Below, piece by piece: positions 12,501 through 27,500 of a stretch of DNA of 64,000 nucleotides (position 1 is the first letter of the stretch; each line of letters begins with the position of its first letter). The notes under the pieces were generated by a model. That model ran no database searches. It was not told the origin of the DNA and was given only the letters and a program-made list of their open reading frames with translations. Origin of the DNA: Tubiluchus corallicola (lineage: Eukaryota > Priapulida > Priapulimorpha > Priapulimorphida > Tubiluchidae); NCBI GenBank assembly GCA_030141605.1, contig JAQGDQ010000138.1:310001-374000 (forward strand). Reading direction: 5' to 3'. A program made the translations under genes and the position numbers.

Positions 12501-15500
12501 GGGCACTATAATGCATTTACGGTGTTAACTTTATATTTAGAAGGGCGTGAGTTCACTCCTGCACAAAAGTCTCACTTGATGTGTCTTTGCTTGATGTGGG
12601 AGTTTACTGGCTTAAAAACAGGACAAAGTGACCATGAAACAGGAGCTGATGTGCATTCACTATTTTTGTTAGTGACAGTCAATCAAAGCCTCTCATCCTT
12701 TAATATTGCCTAGTAGTCCTGTAACTAACTATGTAAGCTAAGCTTGATAAGCAATTTTTACCGGTTTTTTAATTAGTAAAGATGAATCTTTATTTCTTGT
12801 GCATGTACATTAAGTTTATTCAATCTTAAAAAACTGTTTTGCTGGATTTTAGGCATTCACTGAATTAGTAGTAGAGAGGCTGTGGAAAGTGGCATTAACT
12901 GCATCAGATTCTAGAGTTCAGGGAAAGACGTGGTTGGCATTGTCCGAGTTTTCGTCCACTTATTTCACCCTAAAACATCTGCCGCCAGAGGTAATTAACG
13001 TAAATAATGACCTTCAGAAAAAAATTGGTAAATTATGTGTGTTTAAATACAATCTACTTAACTGTCCTTTCTTTAGAATACATTTATTCATTCACTTATG
13101 GAACTGTTAGCTACTTTACTCATTTAGGTGTCGTCACTGTAAACTTTATATGATGGACAACCATGGCTGATAACAATAATATTCTAAGAGTTTAAATATT
13201 GCAATCAAAATTCTGCTAAAGAGCAGAATATTTTTGATTTACCTTATTCTTAGCACCTTCATTTCTTTATAACTCGCAAATGCACAGGATTAAGGTAACA
13301 AAACTCACAGGGCGCATTCCCTGCATATGACATTTACATTTTTATGTGATGGAGTAGTCCTGGCCTAAGATCACGGAACAGATGATTCATTGTTTTTCCA
13401 TTACCTAAAGCTCCTGAGCTATGGATGCAATTTGTTTTATTTCATTATAGGTGAGGCTGAACTCTTGTGCATGGACTTTATGAAATTTCATTGTTCAGGG
13501 TTTTGTAGCATCGTGTAGCAAAAACAAAGAATGACTTTAAATCGGCTTAACATGAAAAACTTTAGCCCTGTTTTGTTCACTCTTCAACAAAGCGAGCAAC
13601 ATTAACTAAATCATGATCGTTATTAATGGTTGCTATGTAGGGCTTTAGCTAAAGTAATAAAGTAAGCGGTTATTTGCTTATTGTTCATAATGCCATCAGT
13701 CTCCTGCTATTAATCCTCACCTCAGCATAGTGAAACTTCAAACATTTCATAAACATTAGAAGAGTTTTGGAATTGCACCAGGGTTTTAATAGCAAATTCC
13801 AATAAAAGTAACTGCACTGCCAACACAGGTCAACAAAAACAGTAAAACAACATAGAAACAGAGTCGTTGAGGAGAAATCCAGTTGGGTAGTTTCAAGGTT
13901 CTGGTAAACTTCCTCCCTACTTCCATCAGGACACAAACAGGTGAGCAAATTGTAAATTGTCTAGCTCTCATTAGACAAACGAAAGACCAAGGACAACACA
14001 AATGCTAAGGAAAAATTCCAAAGGCAATGGGGACAATACATAATCACAATGCTCTAGTATACATTTGCCCCTCAACAAATCTACTGTTAATTTGGCTAGT
14101 ATCTTACACACTAATGTATATTAATTCATCTATATTATATATATCATATACATACTTGCATACATAAATAGAATTTTGTGAAACATAATTTGCTGATAAA
14201 ACAATTTACATTTTTTACTAACTTGCTAGGCAAAGCCATTGATTCCTTATTTTTGCTTGTCACGATAACACTGTACTATAGAACTAAATACACAAACTAG
14301 ATAAATACAAACATAATAAATCTATGTAGTCTGCTTATCAACAGAGCAGAACGTAGCAGCATCATGTCAGCTAGAATAGTTGTACAAAGCAAATAGTTTT
14401 ACAGAAACAATGAAAATGTGTAATGTCTAAAATTAAGGACTATCAATACACTTTCACTGCAAATATCACATAAATGAGATTACTGGTCCTCAAGCGAAAA
14501 TAATGCCCCAATACCAGGCAAATATCTCTCAAAGATTAGTTCTGATGTTCTTGATTTTGAGTATTGCACCAATGTTTTTGAACTGTAGCCTCATTTAGAC
14601 TAAAGTATTAAATCATGAGTTTTCTTTTACACATCAACAACAGCAGATTTGATTTTTCCAAATGAGATTACTGGTCTTCAAGCAAAAATAATGCCTCAAT
14701 ACCAGGCAAATGTCTCTCTATTAGTTCTGATGATCTTGATTTTGAGTGTTGCACCAATGTTTTTGAACTGTAGCCTCATTTAGACTAAAGTATTAAAGCA
14801 TGAGTTTTCTCTTATGCATCAACAACAGCAGATTTGATTTTTCCATATTTGAACTGCATCTTAGCTATAACATAAAAATTTTTTGGGACGTTTTATGCAA
14901 CTTTTCCGCAATGCAAAGACAAAATGTTGGTGAGTTGTCTTGTTCACATGCACAGATTAACTATCGATGGCTTTGTATTGCTGCTAGGCATTTATCTATT
15001 CTTATAGTTTGAGCAGCTAAAATATGGCAAAATCTGGAGACCTCAAAATTATTATAGATTTGTTGTGATTACTTCAGTTTTAGACATTCTGAATGCAGAA
15101 ACGGCCATTGTCCGAGAAAATCGGCTGTTGCCTTCTGTGTTGATATCATTTGCTGGACATAGTAACTTTCTAACACAACGACAGAAGTCCTTCATAAGCA
15201 GGAAATGTATAATTGGATCCAGAAGAGAGTTTAAGACGAAACTCAGTGATTTTACTGGTTTACTTTCATCTTGCGCTTTTGTGATAGTTAGTATTACCAT
15301 GTGAAACATAGTTGGTGCAATAAGTATCATTGATGAACCAATAATTAATGCTGACATTCTAGCTGCTTTCACTTGTACAAGCAAGCCGACAGTAGAATTC
15401 TTTGATAGTCGCAGAGTACTGTCGACTTTGTTCAATCGTCTTATTGCCCTTACAGTGATTGTAGTATAAGCATATATCATGAAAATCATTGCTATGAAAT

Positions 15501-18500
15501 AATGTGATGTAAAGAACAGTGCAAACCAGGGGTGAATCATAAGTTCAAACTCAAAACAAAAAAGCTCTGATGTGTAATAAACAGATACTTGAGAAGCATA
15601 AACTCCACCAATGAGCATTGAATATGTTATAGAACTTATGATAAAGACCATGTATGTTTGTAACCTTACTTGCAGCTTGTGGTATCTAATAGGGTTAGCT
15701 ACGGCAATATAACGATCTATAACAATGGAGGTGATAAAAATCACATGCAGAATGATTAACGTTCCAATTAGAAATACCTGTAGGCAACACCATACGGTTG
15801 TCGGCTTTTGTGCAACATTAAGCGCAATTGACATCAGTGGATTTAAAATGCCCCACAGCAAATCTGTTACTGCCAAATTAATCAGTAACTTGTTATGGAA
15901 TGTCTGTAGGCATCTGTACTTGTAAATAACAATAATGACCACAGCATTTAGAAAAACGGTCGCCGTTCCTAATAGTGAAATTACAATTAGTATGGCAACA
16001 TCATGCAGACTTATTGTTTTTCTAAGTTCAAACCAGTCATCGATGCTTGAGTTCACTGACTGGTTAAGCATTCTGGTTATCTTCTGGTTCAACAGTCTTC
16101 TGGTATTTGCTACTCAAAGTTTTTGGATGACATCAAACATTGAAATTGACACAATTTTCAAAGGAAAATTTTTCGGTGTTCTGGAATTTCATGAGTCCAC
16201 ACAAATTAATGAGAAAACTGCTGCTTTTGTAGACACAGACGTTTTTGAAGATGGTTGCAAGCAGCTCATACGAAATCTTAATAATTTAAGAGCTTGTGTG
16301 ATCTTACTACTTTTAGCAAGATTTGTTTCATTAATGCAATGTTATTTACTGTGCTATTAAGACGAAGCCTGTAGATGTCATTCTCACTGGTTGGAAGCAG
16401 TTCCATTATGGTTGTACAAATGCTACTAAAACATCCCTTTTTGTTGCACTAAAACACCAACTTTATTACAAATAGGTTTTTCTGTACTCTGGATTGTGTC
16501 CAGTAAATTATTGCGTATACCGCTAATTCTAAAATTAGGATAAACACAAGCAAGGCAAAAGCTAGTTGACTGCAAACAGCTTAGAGTCCAGGTAAATTCA
16601 GAAAAAATACCAGGTGGAAAAATAATTTAACTTCAATAAGTGCACTACAGTATTTGTTATATTATAAGTGAAATTGTAAGAAGGGTGGTACAGTTGCACT
16701 CTAAAACAGTTTGTAAATTTATGAAAATACATTCATGATTCACTTCATAACTTAGTTGTTGCTGTGCAAGGTTTAAGCTAAAGTATACACAGCCTTTGCT
16801 AATTTATCGCATAATCACTTCACTATTAATGCTCACAACTGACTATAGTGAAACTTTTCCACAGATCTAAATGTTGCGCATGCTCAAGAAATAGACAACT
16901 ATCCTTCAAATCAATACTTCATGAGTGTTTGAATACTGTTCGCATTTTTACCTAGCAACAGAATGCTGTTTTTGTCTAAGAACATGGTGCCCATTGTTTG
17001 CCTGACAGCAGACTACTGCTTTTGTGTGTGAACTGACACTGTCAAAACATTCACTAGTTCTTATTGTTGATTATCTTGTGCCTTTGTAATGCTTGATAAG
17101 TAACTTTGATTTATAATTGCGCAGATTAAGAAAAAAGTTAAAATTCCTTCACGATACATTGATGATCCTGAAGCAGCAGATTCTCTTCCTATACCTGGAT
17201 ACTGTTACCTCCAGTTAGCTCAATTCACTCAAAAATACTCAGGTTTGCTGTAATTTTATTCATAAACCTGAATAAATTTGCATTTGAATGCAAGAATCAG
17301 ACCAACAGGACTGTAAAGTTGTTTATGATGAATAAAAATCTTGTTGCTTGAGAATACTGGCATAGCTATTTCAGCATGAAGTTAAATTAGTAACACAGCA
17401 GAGAGGAAGTTGTATTACTTAAGCAACTTATTAACAAACTTATTTGCTCTCTACCCATGGTTTATTTTAACATTCTTGAAAAATATTTCATTAAGGCAGG
17501 AATAATATTAAAATAAGACAATTTCATTTCTTGTGCACTGATTATCTGAGCTAGTGACTTAATCAGTGTTTGTTTATTTCAGTTGTTGATCATATGTTTT
17601 GTTTTTTAAGTCTTGATTTTATTATTGGCAGAATATGGTATCTTTCTGAAAGGACTGCTAAATACAGAGATAGAGAATTTACCTCGCACTGTGTATCATG
17701 TTACGGGTTTACGTACAATGCCAGTGGCACAAAATAAGACCATTGCAAATATTCCCGAGTTTTTATTTAACAAATATGAGAGAAGCAAAATGCCTGGTAT
17801 TCAAGGAGGATTGGCACGTAAGAATTGCTACTACTATACATATAAGTTTTTGCACATTTAGTAGATATAGGTTTGCTGAAGTCAAGTTTTGTAACCAAAA
17901 ATACTTGATCAAAAAATTTAGTGCTAGTAGTGCTGTGATATCTAAATGTCTTGTTTGTTAATTACAAAGTTTTCTTTGAATGCTTTATTATCTGATACAG
18001 CTTTACTGTGTAGGTATTTCATGTTACTAGACTATTTACATAAAAAACTGTTATAAATGCTTTGTGATGGTGTTGATTATATTTATAACAAGTTTCTGCA
18101 TTTCAGTTGGTGTGTTACAGACCTTTGATCCACCACTGTTCATGGACAAAGATGGTAAAATACGTCGAATACACGTTTTCAACAAGTCTCGGCAGTTTAA
18201 TTCCATTGTGTTGTCTCTCTTGCGAGACGTTCCTGTCCAGTGTGCGGAGTGGTTCAGTGCTCCTCTATTGCCGTCTAGCTGGATGTTATTCATAGAAAGA
18301 ATGTACCATTCATCAGTAGAGGTACCAAATGTGATATTTGTTAAAATAATAGTAATAACATTATTTCACTAGCTTGATAAGATTGCTTAACAAGAGAAAG
18401 TAGTTTTGCATATAACAGCATTTTTCCAGTGCTAGACAAATTATAGCCTTTCTTTGAATATCTATACTTACTCCACCACCAACTGACATACAACTTTACA

Positions 18501-21500
18501 AAAGCTTTAAAAGGGTATCAGCCTTATAATCATATCAAACATTGAAACTGGTCAAATTAGATCAGAATCAGACAAGGTTGGACTGGATTAGATTAATGGT
18601 AATAGAACTATAAAAGGAAAATGTTGGTAAACTGATTAAATAAATTTAAATATGCTCAGTTAATAGTAATGTGACTGAGTACAGTTGACAAAATGCTAAC
18701 AGTTGGTGAATTGAGTAATTAGATGAAAGAGATCTGAAAGACGAGAATTAAATTTCCATTCGAATACGTGGCAGATTACTTTGCAAAGCATGTTTTCTAA
18801 ACTCCGTTTACAAGCTTAACAGTTTTCAGTCGTGTGATGTTTAAAACTAGGTATAAAAACCTTGTTGCCTTTAGTTTTGTAGTTCCTTCATTTTGTGTAT
18901 CACAGCTGCTGTAATGCATTTTATACTAGTTTGAGAATGAAAACTTAATCTTTATTTAGGGAAGGAAAGCTGAGGTGGAAATTAAAGTGAAGAAAAATGA
19001 GTACACACCTGAGCAAGCAGAAGAGGAAACCAAAATTGCATGGCTCTCTGTTAGAGACCATATTGCCAACACGTTGAAAACTGCATCCAGGTTTGTTGAC
19101 AATCTTTTAGTATTTGATTCATTGAATTGAAGTGTAAATAATGTCGTTAGTAGAAATATTAAGTTTCTCTTACACATTTAAATTATACATTTGCATATTC
19201 TTAAATCTCATTATGGGATTTTAATTTGATGTTTAATTCAGCACATTAAAAATCCCATATAAAAGTTAAAATTTATACTAAAAACTAAGAAATACTACTT
19301 GTGAAAAAACTTACAAAAATGATGAAAATTTACAAAAAATATAATAAAAATATCTCCACGAATTAAAAATACAAAGCATCAGTTAAAAAACCAGTGGTGT
19401 CTACTTCGATAAATCATACCGTCTTCTAAATATTCTACTATAAAATCGCATATCAGTTTGGTGGCAAATATAGTTTACAATAAAATTTGCTGACCCAATC
19501 ATTCGTTTTCTAAATTATATGTAGGCTGAGAGATGCAACATTGATTTAAAATGTTTGATATTATTTTCTGCACATATTGTAGAAGATGGCATATCAGAAG
19601 CATTAATATGTGAAAACTTGTGAAGAACAATGTTGTAAGTGGTGCTGATCTTAGTTAAACTGCATACTTTGAAATTAGCCCACAAGTTTTTGCATTATAT
19701 GTTGTTACAGAACAAACAAAATAGTATAGTTTCACATTTTTGAACAAGAGTTAAATTTAGTTAAGAACACATTGCATCTGGCATTTAAGCTTTGCATACC
19801 TATTTTTATTTCCCTATCATTATTCTACTTTTTTGTTAATGGCCACATGTTAATGTTTTCAGGGGATCCCCATTAGAGCAAGGTAACTCCATTTTTGCTC
19901 TAGCCAGTTTGGCATCGATAGTATTACAGTATGTTATTGGTATGAGTAAAACACAGGAAGTGCCGAAAAAGGACCAAGTGGGACAGTCTAAAACCTGGCT
20001 TCGCATTGTTACAGAGACCATTTTAAATATTGCAGATGAAAACTATGAACCGCTTAATCAAATACTAAATTGGTTGCAAAATGTAAGTTGATAATTTTAA
20101 ATATACCATGGATGTCAGTTTTGAATGTTAAAATTTACTAAATAGTAGAATTCACCTTTACTCAGTAATTAGCACCATTTTGCTTGTTGTATGCAGAGCC
20201 ACGATGATGTTCTGATGCATCCTTAGCTGTGTGTTATAGTGATTAAATAAACAAGACATCAATGTGAGTAGTTGCTTTTATTAAATTTGCTCATAATATA
20301 CATCATACATCTATAAGAGCACTGAGCAGCATTTCTACGTCAAACCAATTATTTGTTTGTATAAAAGTCGCTGTCTTGCTTCATAGTAATCGGTTAGATG
20401 ACCGTGTTCAGCCTGAATACATAGACGAGGAGAACTTGCTACAGCCATTATTTCCTTGCTTTATCTCCCTTATGAAAATATGATAATACACTCATTTTGC
20501 ATACTATTACATTATATATTTATCCTTAATAGTATATTTATCTTTAATTACAGTTTGAAATTGGTATGTTGGTTATCTAGATTTGTTGTTTTATATTGTT
20601 ACAGAAAGCCGGCAAAGTTGGTTTTTTAGCTCGATGTGGAGCAATAATGTCTTTTGAAATCTTGGTACCTCACTTAATCACAGATGATACAGAGTACATT
20701 AGGTCAATGTTAAAATGTCTGTTGAGTCATCTTCCCGATGGATCATCAGGGGAGTCGAATTCTGTCACTTTCTGTGCTGGATTATCGCTGGGGTCACTAT
20801 TGTCAGTTTTATACAATGAGAAATTCCTCGATTTCTGTTCTGCAACGGTAATGATTTGTGGTTTAAATAAAATTTAACAACAATAGGTTACATGCCTGAA
20901 ATGACTCCCATTCTGTGACTCTTCTGTGAGATTAATACCACTGCTAGTGTAGCTTTTCAGTACTGCTGTTGTAACTGCCATAGCTACTGCAATTAACCAA
21001 ATTCCATTGCTTATTGTTACCACTGAACTGTATTTTATTTTTGTGGTTAGATGAAAGCTTGCTTGATGGAAGCTCAAGGTCACTTAGAAAATTGTTGTTT
21101 AAATGGAGATTTTGAAAATAGGTATGGCTTTCATTCGTGTATTTTGCATTTATTTATTTGTTTATTATGCAAGAGACTGAAACATAATGTGCGACACACG
21201 AAATCCTGGTTATCTACCATGGAAAAAATGCATACAATATATTGTTTGAATTTGTAATAGCATTAATTTTAATTATCGCTAACATTTTGAGAAAGTTTCT
21301 AAAAATCACTTTACTATTGACATATAAAAGCTGATAAATTCTGCAATTTTTGCCACAAAATAAAGGGAGCTAAATAGTAGATTTTTGTATTTTTCGTAGC
21401 TCATTTTTCAGAGTATGTGCACTGTCACTGTGTTACTGTGTTACAATCCTGTGTTAAATGCACTGTTTGGTGCTTTTAATTTGGTACCAAATAGCATCGT

Positions 21501-24500
21501 TGTTTAACTGTTTTTTTTCTAGATCTGGTTGCGTACTTGGATTAATGAGTTGTTTGACTGCTATTTGCCAAGAGGGAAGTGTTAGTAGTATAAATCATGT
21601 TACAGAAGTACTACAAAACTTACTAGATGCATTAAAAAACACAAATCCAATGAGCATGGACTTTCCTGTAAGTGCCCACAACCTGTACATTATACTATCA
21701 AAAAAATAATTTGTGTCATTTATTTGCATGAATTAATTTATAAACTTGTAAAACTACAACATTTTGAGTAAATCACGTGGGTATGTTGTAATTATTCTTG
21801 TTTTAGTAAAACATGACATGGCATTCATACCTAGCAAGCATAGCTGAATTATTGTGATACTTAGATTTGCAATTTCAAAGATTTCCTGATTTATATGCAG
21901 AAACTTTAGCATGATATTTCAGAGTTCTATCGTCTACTGTAGCACAAAAATTTCTAACTAACAGTTTGTTACCAAAAGCAAATTTTTTTCTTTTTGCTGT
22001 GGAAAAGCTGTTTCTTAGTGCTTTTATTCTGCATTAGGCTCTCGCTTTGTGTGTATCAGTAGTGACAAGTGTTGCCTTCAAGGCTAACAGCTTACAACAA
22101 GAAACATTTGCTAGCACTATGGAAGTATTGCTCAAACTACAAAACGAAAACCCGCAGGTATGTATGTTATTAACATTATGAGTACAGCATCTTATTATCA
22201 ATTATTTGTTTCTTATTATTATATGACAGTCTATGAATGCATCTTTAGTAGTACTAAGAAAATTAGCTGGCTTTTCTGGACCCTTTCCCCACCATTATTT
22301 GTTCTCATAAACAAGCATTTTTAGTATTCAATATAAGTACAGTGGGCACCACTTAATAGGCTCACGATTAATAGACACATTCGCTTAATTGACTCAAAAC
22401 CACCTGGTACGGGCCGCTTCTATTCAAATGTATATAAAACTGTTGACGGTTGACTCAAATAACTCTGCATAATTGACTCGGTATTTTTCTTTCACATACT
22501 TGAAATACGACATTTGTATGTGCCCAAAGAGCCTTTCCTACTTTTATATCATCTTTACTTCGCTTTTGTGCACTATAATATGTGTAGAAACAATTGTGTT
22601 AAGTACCGTTTTCCTTGTAAGCAAGTACGTTTATCATGCGCTAATGTGCTAGTGTAGCGGTTTTTCCTTGAATCTGTTACCTGCTTGTCCACTGCAATTA
22701 ACCTCATTACCCAAGAATTTCTAGAAGCTAAACATTTAATCAATTGTCTAGAGTTTCCTTTTGAAGCTCTCGTTGCAAATCACGCTTTCAACCAAAGATG
22801 CAGGTACATTATTCAGCCAGTATTCAGCCAAATAATTTTTCTTACTGGCTTTTAACAAAACTTAAAAAGGGGTTCTGTACTTTACTGGACTGCTTTCATG
22901 GCATAAAATTTAAGGTCACTTCACTGAGAATCAAAAGTAAAATTTCTGCAGTAGATGTATAGTATGATGTCTATCTGTTGCAGGATGCAGTATTAAGTCA
23001 GGCACTAGGAATCATAGTCAACACACTGAGTATTACTAAACAGCAGGATGTCATTCAAACGAAAGAAAACTTGAGTCAGCATTGGATGAAGTTGGTCACT
23101 TCTCAGGTACCGGAAAGCTTAGTATGCAAACTTGTCAGTTTTGAAAACCAACGTTATCATCTTAAGATCATACTTACATATATATATATATATATATATA
23201 CTATCACTTACGCACATTGTTTATTTGTAATTTGGTGTTCTGAAAATATAATGTTTAAAATGCACTGAACTAAGTGAATAATTTTGTTCTTGACTCTCTT
23301 GGCAACAGCAAAGTCAATTTACCAAACTGGTTTTTCATTTTTTAATATTTTACAGTGTTTTCTTATACATATTAAACCAAAAATCCAAAGTGCTGATAAT
23401 GCTGTAGTGCTGATAGATACAGTTAGCCTTCTTTTTCTATCCAAAAAAAACAAGATACAAACTCGATTTTCAAAAATGCAGCAGAGTTAAAATTAATACA
23501 TTGTTATACCAGTTGCTGTTTGCTTATTTTGTCAAGGCATCTTTACTTTAGTTAGTAGTACTTAATATTGTGCAAATGCCCTTACTGTGTGATCTTTGAA
23601 TTTGATTTTATGGTAAGTGTATAGCTTAACTTTGGTGAATTTTATTTAGTAAGCACTTAATCTTTTTTCTGAAACAACCCAACTTGCATCTTTTTATCAC
23701 AATTTTTTTATCTAGTGTTTTCTTTTAATTATTTTTATCCCTGTTCTTAGGTCAGCAACAAAACTTATTCAATATTATGAGAATTAATGATGGTGGATTT
23801 TATTATGCTGTAGGATTCAACTATGCTCAGCAGGCTGACAGCTCTAAGAGGCACATTAGCTCTGTTCGGAGCAGATGCCAAATTTACTCAGGCAAGTACT
23901 CTTGTATTTAATGCATAGCTGCGAACATGTAGCTTAACCTGCAATGCTTTTACCTTTTTCTTGAACAGCTAACAATAGATCTCACATTTTTCTTTGGATG
24001 AGTTAATTACCTTTGCTGAGGAATAGATCACTATTGAAGAAATACGTGTGCTAAAGCCTGCTCTCACTGTATTCTCTGTTCCAATTACCATCTTTGACTG
24101 CAAACTATGTCATCATTACATCTTACTGTACCATACGTCAAACTTTCTAAACTGTATGGACTATCTCTAGTGTTTAAGCATTATTGTTTAAAAATGTTGG
24201 AATAGTTCGAGATTTGCTATTCATTTTTACTTTTATTACAATTAGTTCCAAGATGACGCCCAAGCTGCATTTGACACACGTCTAAATGACATTGTAAAGC
24301 TATGCATTCAGCTACTCTCTACCAATACTGATTCATCGTTATTGTCGTCAGCTGCTTGGATGCTGGGTAAAGTGCACACGGCAACAAGCAGTCACAAATC
24401 CAGACGGGATGCATGTAAGTTAATAGTTGTTGTCTAAGCTGTATTCTTTCTGTTGCTACTTCTCAGTCTGTCTAATACTGATAAAGTATTAAGCATTTGT

Positions 24501-27500
24501 CATCAAACATTACAGTGTTAAGCATTTCTGTTTATTTTTACTTATTTATTTATAATATGTACATCTATGATCAGAAGTCAAGAGGCTTATGTCCATTAAA
24601 AACATCGTAAAATATGTCGACAATGTATAGACAGTAAAATTTCAGCTAAAAGTACAGTACACAAAGTGCATGGTTAGTACAATATAAACACACAAATATG
24701 TATAAATAAATTAAAAGTTAAGGTAAAGAATGGAAACTTGATTAGAACAGTAAAAATAGATAATTATGGTAAAAAATATTTATATCTTACTCCATTTATA
24801 TATGGAGTAAATATTTTCAACATATATTCAACACATCACATATTTTCAACAAGTAGATAATGATTTCTTATTATCATTTATCCCCAAAAGGCATTTTTGT
24901 TTTGTGAAGATGTCTAACTGACATCATATCCTGGTGTTCTGACACTGGCTAGATGTTATATGGAGGTCTTTACAACATCAGATTCTGATATTATCATAAT
25001 GTCACAATGTTATCGCAACATCTATAGACATTTTTTCGGTAGCTATTCCACATTGTGCCATATTATAATCTAAGCAAAATGTTTATTAACCATCAGAAAC
25101 TAATGTCAGCTAGACATTCAAATTAGCAGTTGTAGTATAGTTGGATTTTATTTGCTGACAGTATAACCCAAATCCAAGATCTGTATGGCATCTACACAAC
25201 ACTGTGTGGCCTTCGGGTTAGTTTTGATCTGTAGAAAAAAATTTTCTTCTGAAACTAGTGTTAAAATGTAAATTTTTTATTAAAATTCTGGTAGTGTAAA
25301 TTTGTAATAAAGCACTTGGATAAAACAGTCAAATATGAAACAGCTACATCTGATATATAATAAGAAATTATGAATTTTTCATTCAGATGATGGTTTCTTA
25401 TGATAAATTTCTTATCAGAAGAATTTTTTGAAATTTTGAATATTTTTTATTATCGTGTTACAGTGCCACTGGATTATTCCTACCTTGGTGATCAGTCAAT
25501 GTTGAATGGTTTGCTGAATATCATTTCTGAAGCAGGGAAAATAGGTAAGTATTAAAGGCCTATATAGCCCCAACACACACTGAAGTTTTTTAATGCGTCA
25601 TTATGATTACATTTAATAGTTATCTTTTTCTGGCGAATTTCGAATGCGTGCATTTCAGTAAAGATCGCCATGTTTTGCATCTTTTAAAACGAGTGAGCGA
25701 GAATGATGTACGAGGTACCAAAAGTGTCTTTGGTTGCTTGCTGATCTTTGGTGACCTCGTGACTGTACTCATAATGTCTTTCATCTCGCACAACGAAAAA
25801 TGGCAGTTCTTGAAATTTAGTAGCGCTAGCACCGAAGTGACAAAAAATCAAAGTAAACAAGCTTTATAGTAAGTTTATAATAAAATAAATTGAATTATTT
25901 CTACATAAGACTAGTTTTTTAAGTCCTTATTTCAGCCAACTATCAATTTAACTCCAACTTTTTATGGAGACTCAGTTTGAAGACTTATTCTATTAAAATA
26001 GAAATTTCAACCATTACTTCGTACGGAATTGTCTGTTACTCTTTCTCTAACCTGACGCATTTAAATAATTAAAGTGGAAATTATTATCAGAGAAGGGTTT
26101 TATTCCTTCAAGTTCCTATGTTAAATCAAGACCGAAGTGTTTAATTATAAGATTATGTGGTAATGTTATGTTCACCTAAAAATGTAAAATGCTGATTTGT
26201 TTAACTGTAGTTTCAGTGAATTTTTTTATTCTCTATAACTATGGGGGCTCATCCAGGTTTTCATGCATAGCATTTCCAGCATAGCTGAGTGTTGCAGTCG
26301 TCGTACATTGAGTCTGAGCATTTTGTTCTTTTGTGCCACGTAAAACATACTTTTTATTTGTGAACAGAATAATTTTGTTTATATTCCTAATGTAATCAAT
26401 ATCATGACATATGCACATGATCAAGTGATGCTTGCCTTTCGGGATGTATATCATGTAATTAATTAAACTAATTTGGTTTTGTTTTCATTGTTTGTCAGGA
26501 GTATTAACAGTAGTTGTCAATCATACATAGAAGACACGGCCTCTGTAAAGTTGTAATACTACATATGAAGCAGTCTGGCTTCTCTTACATAGATTTTCAT
26601 ACTCGTTTTTCATATTAGTTTTTTCTGCTCGGAGGTGTACAGACTACTTAGAACTGGCTGCCATTAATGTTTTCATTCCATGTGTCATTTTGCACATAAT
26701 TGAACATATTTAAAGCTACATTAATGATGTTTCTGGCAAGTGTGTTTTGATCAGTGTGAACCTGAAGAGACAAGGGTCCTGAAATTTCAGTTTGATTAAT
26801 AAGCAACAAGAGCTTATAGAAACGAAAGCCTTCATTGATAACAAATTTTGTTCATTCTTCGATGGTGACATTAGCTCATATAGAAGTATATTGTTATTCT
26901 TGTCAGTCATTGTTCCATTGGGCATGTTTAGCTGTCTTTATGTATTCTTATTTCTTAGGCTGTTTTGACCAAGTAAAAACTTGATTAATACCATTAGCTT
27001 GTAGACCAAAAGTGCCTGTACTTTTCAACTTTTTACATAAATTTCAATTAGAATGAATGTTATTTCTAGGTCCAGAAAGACTAAACAAAGATGAGCTGTT
27101 GATGTACTTGCGTGTTTTAGCCGATAAGCATACAAAGTGTCTGCCACCACTGAATTGGAGTGCAGTCCTAACACCATTAGTTAAACAACCATTTGGTAAG
27201 CTTTCTCTTCACTCTATACTATTTGCACTTTATAATGGTATGTTAGTCCTTTGATTGATGATTACAAATACATGGTAAACTTTCTGCTTACTCGCTTGCG
27301 AAGTAACTGATTAAGAAGTCTAGTTTGATGTGATGATATTGTTGTTGTTCTTCATGTAACATATTTTTCTAATTTAACACTCTATTGTGACTTGCTTGTT
27401 GTTTAACTGAAAAGAACCAATAGAAGGACATCATGCGAAACATAGCATGTTACCAAAGTTTGTTATACATGCGTGCATACTTCATATGAGCCTGTGTGCA

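Larger units (their letters stand above)
550..12990 (+). other. FOCAD: FOCAD exon map, exons 1–16
   Basis: Coding segments: 550–585, 1521–1595, 2821–2975, 3442–3555, 4221–4322, 5456–5657, 6696–6908, 7256–7343, 7553–7743, 8733–8993, 9616–9720, 10400–10528, 11442–11539, 11803–11929, 12341–12475, 12853–12990. This is the N-terminal helical repeat half, including the region called DUF3730 in the family. Apart from the repeats listed separately, I see no other genes in these introns. Confidence 0.88.
17125..25544 (+). other. FOCAD: FOCAD exon map, exons 17–29
   Basis: Coding segments: 17125–17242, 17632–17817, 18107–18321, 18960–19090, 19863–20082, 20605–20847, 21051–21121, 21523–21667, 22038–22157, 22984–23106, 23814–23891, 24246–24414, 25464–25544. 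Exon 17 carries the acidic ‘DDPEAADSLPIPGYCYL’ segment matching the acidic linker before SVPGSCYL in vertebrates. Exon 27 ends at a GC donor. The intron between 22157 and 22984 holds a MITE-like copy. Confidence 0.9.

Noticed and set aside
15065-16360. Plus-strand ORFs (79, 66 and 141 aa) over the GPCR
   Set aside because: Shadows of the GPCR on the opposite strand; no homology and no domain pattern of their own.
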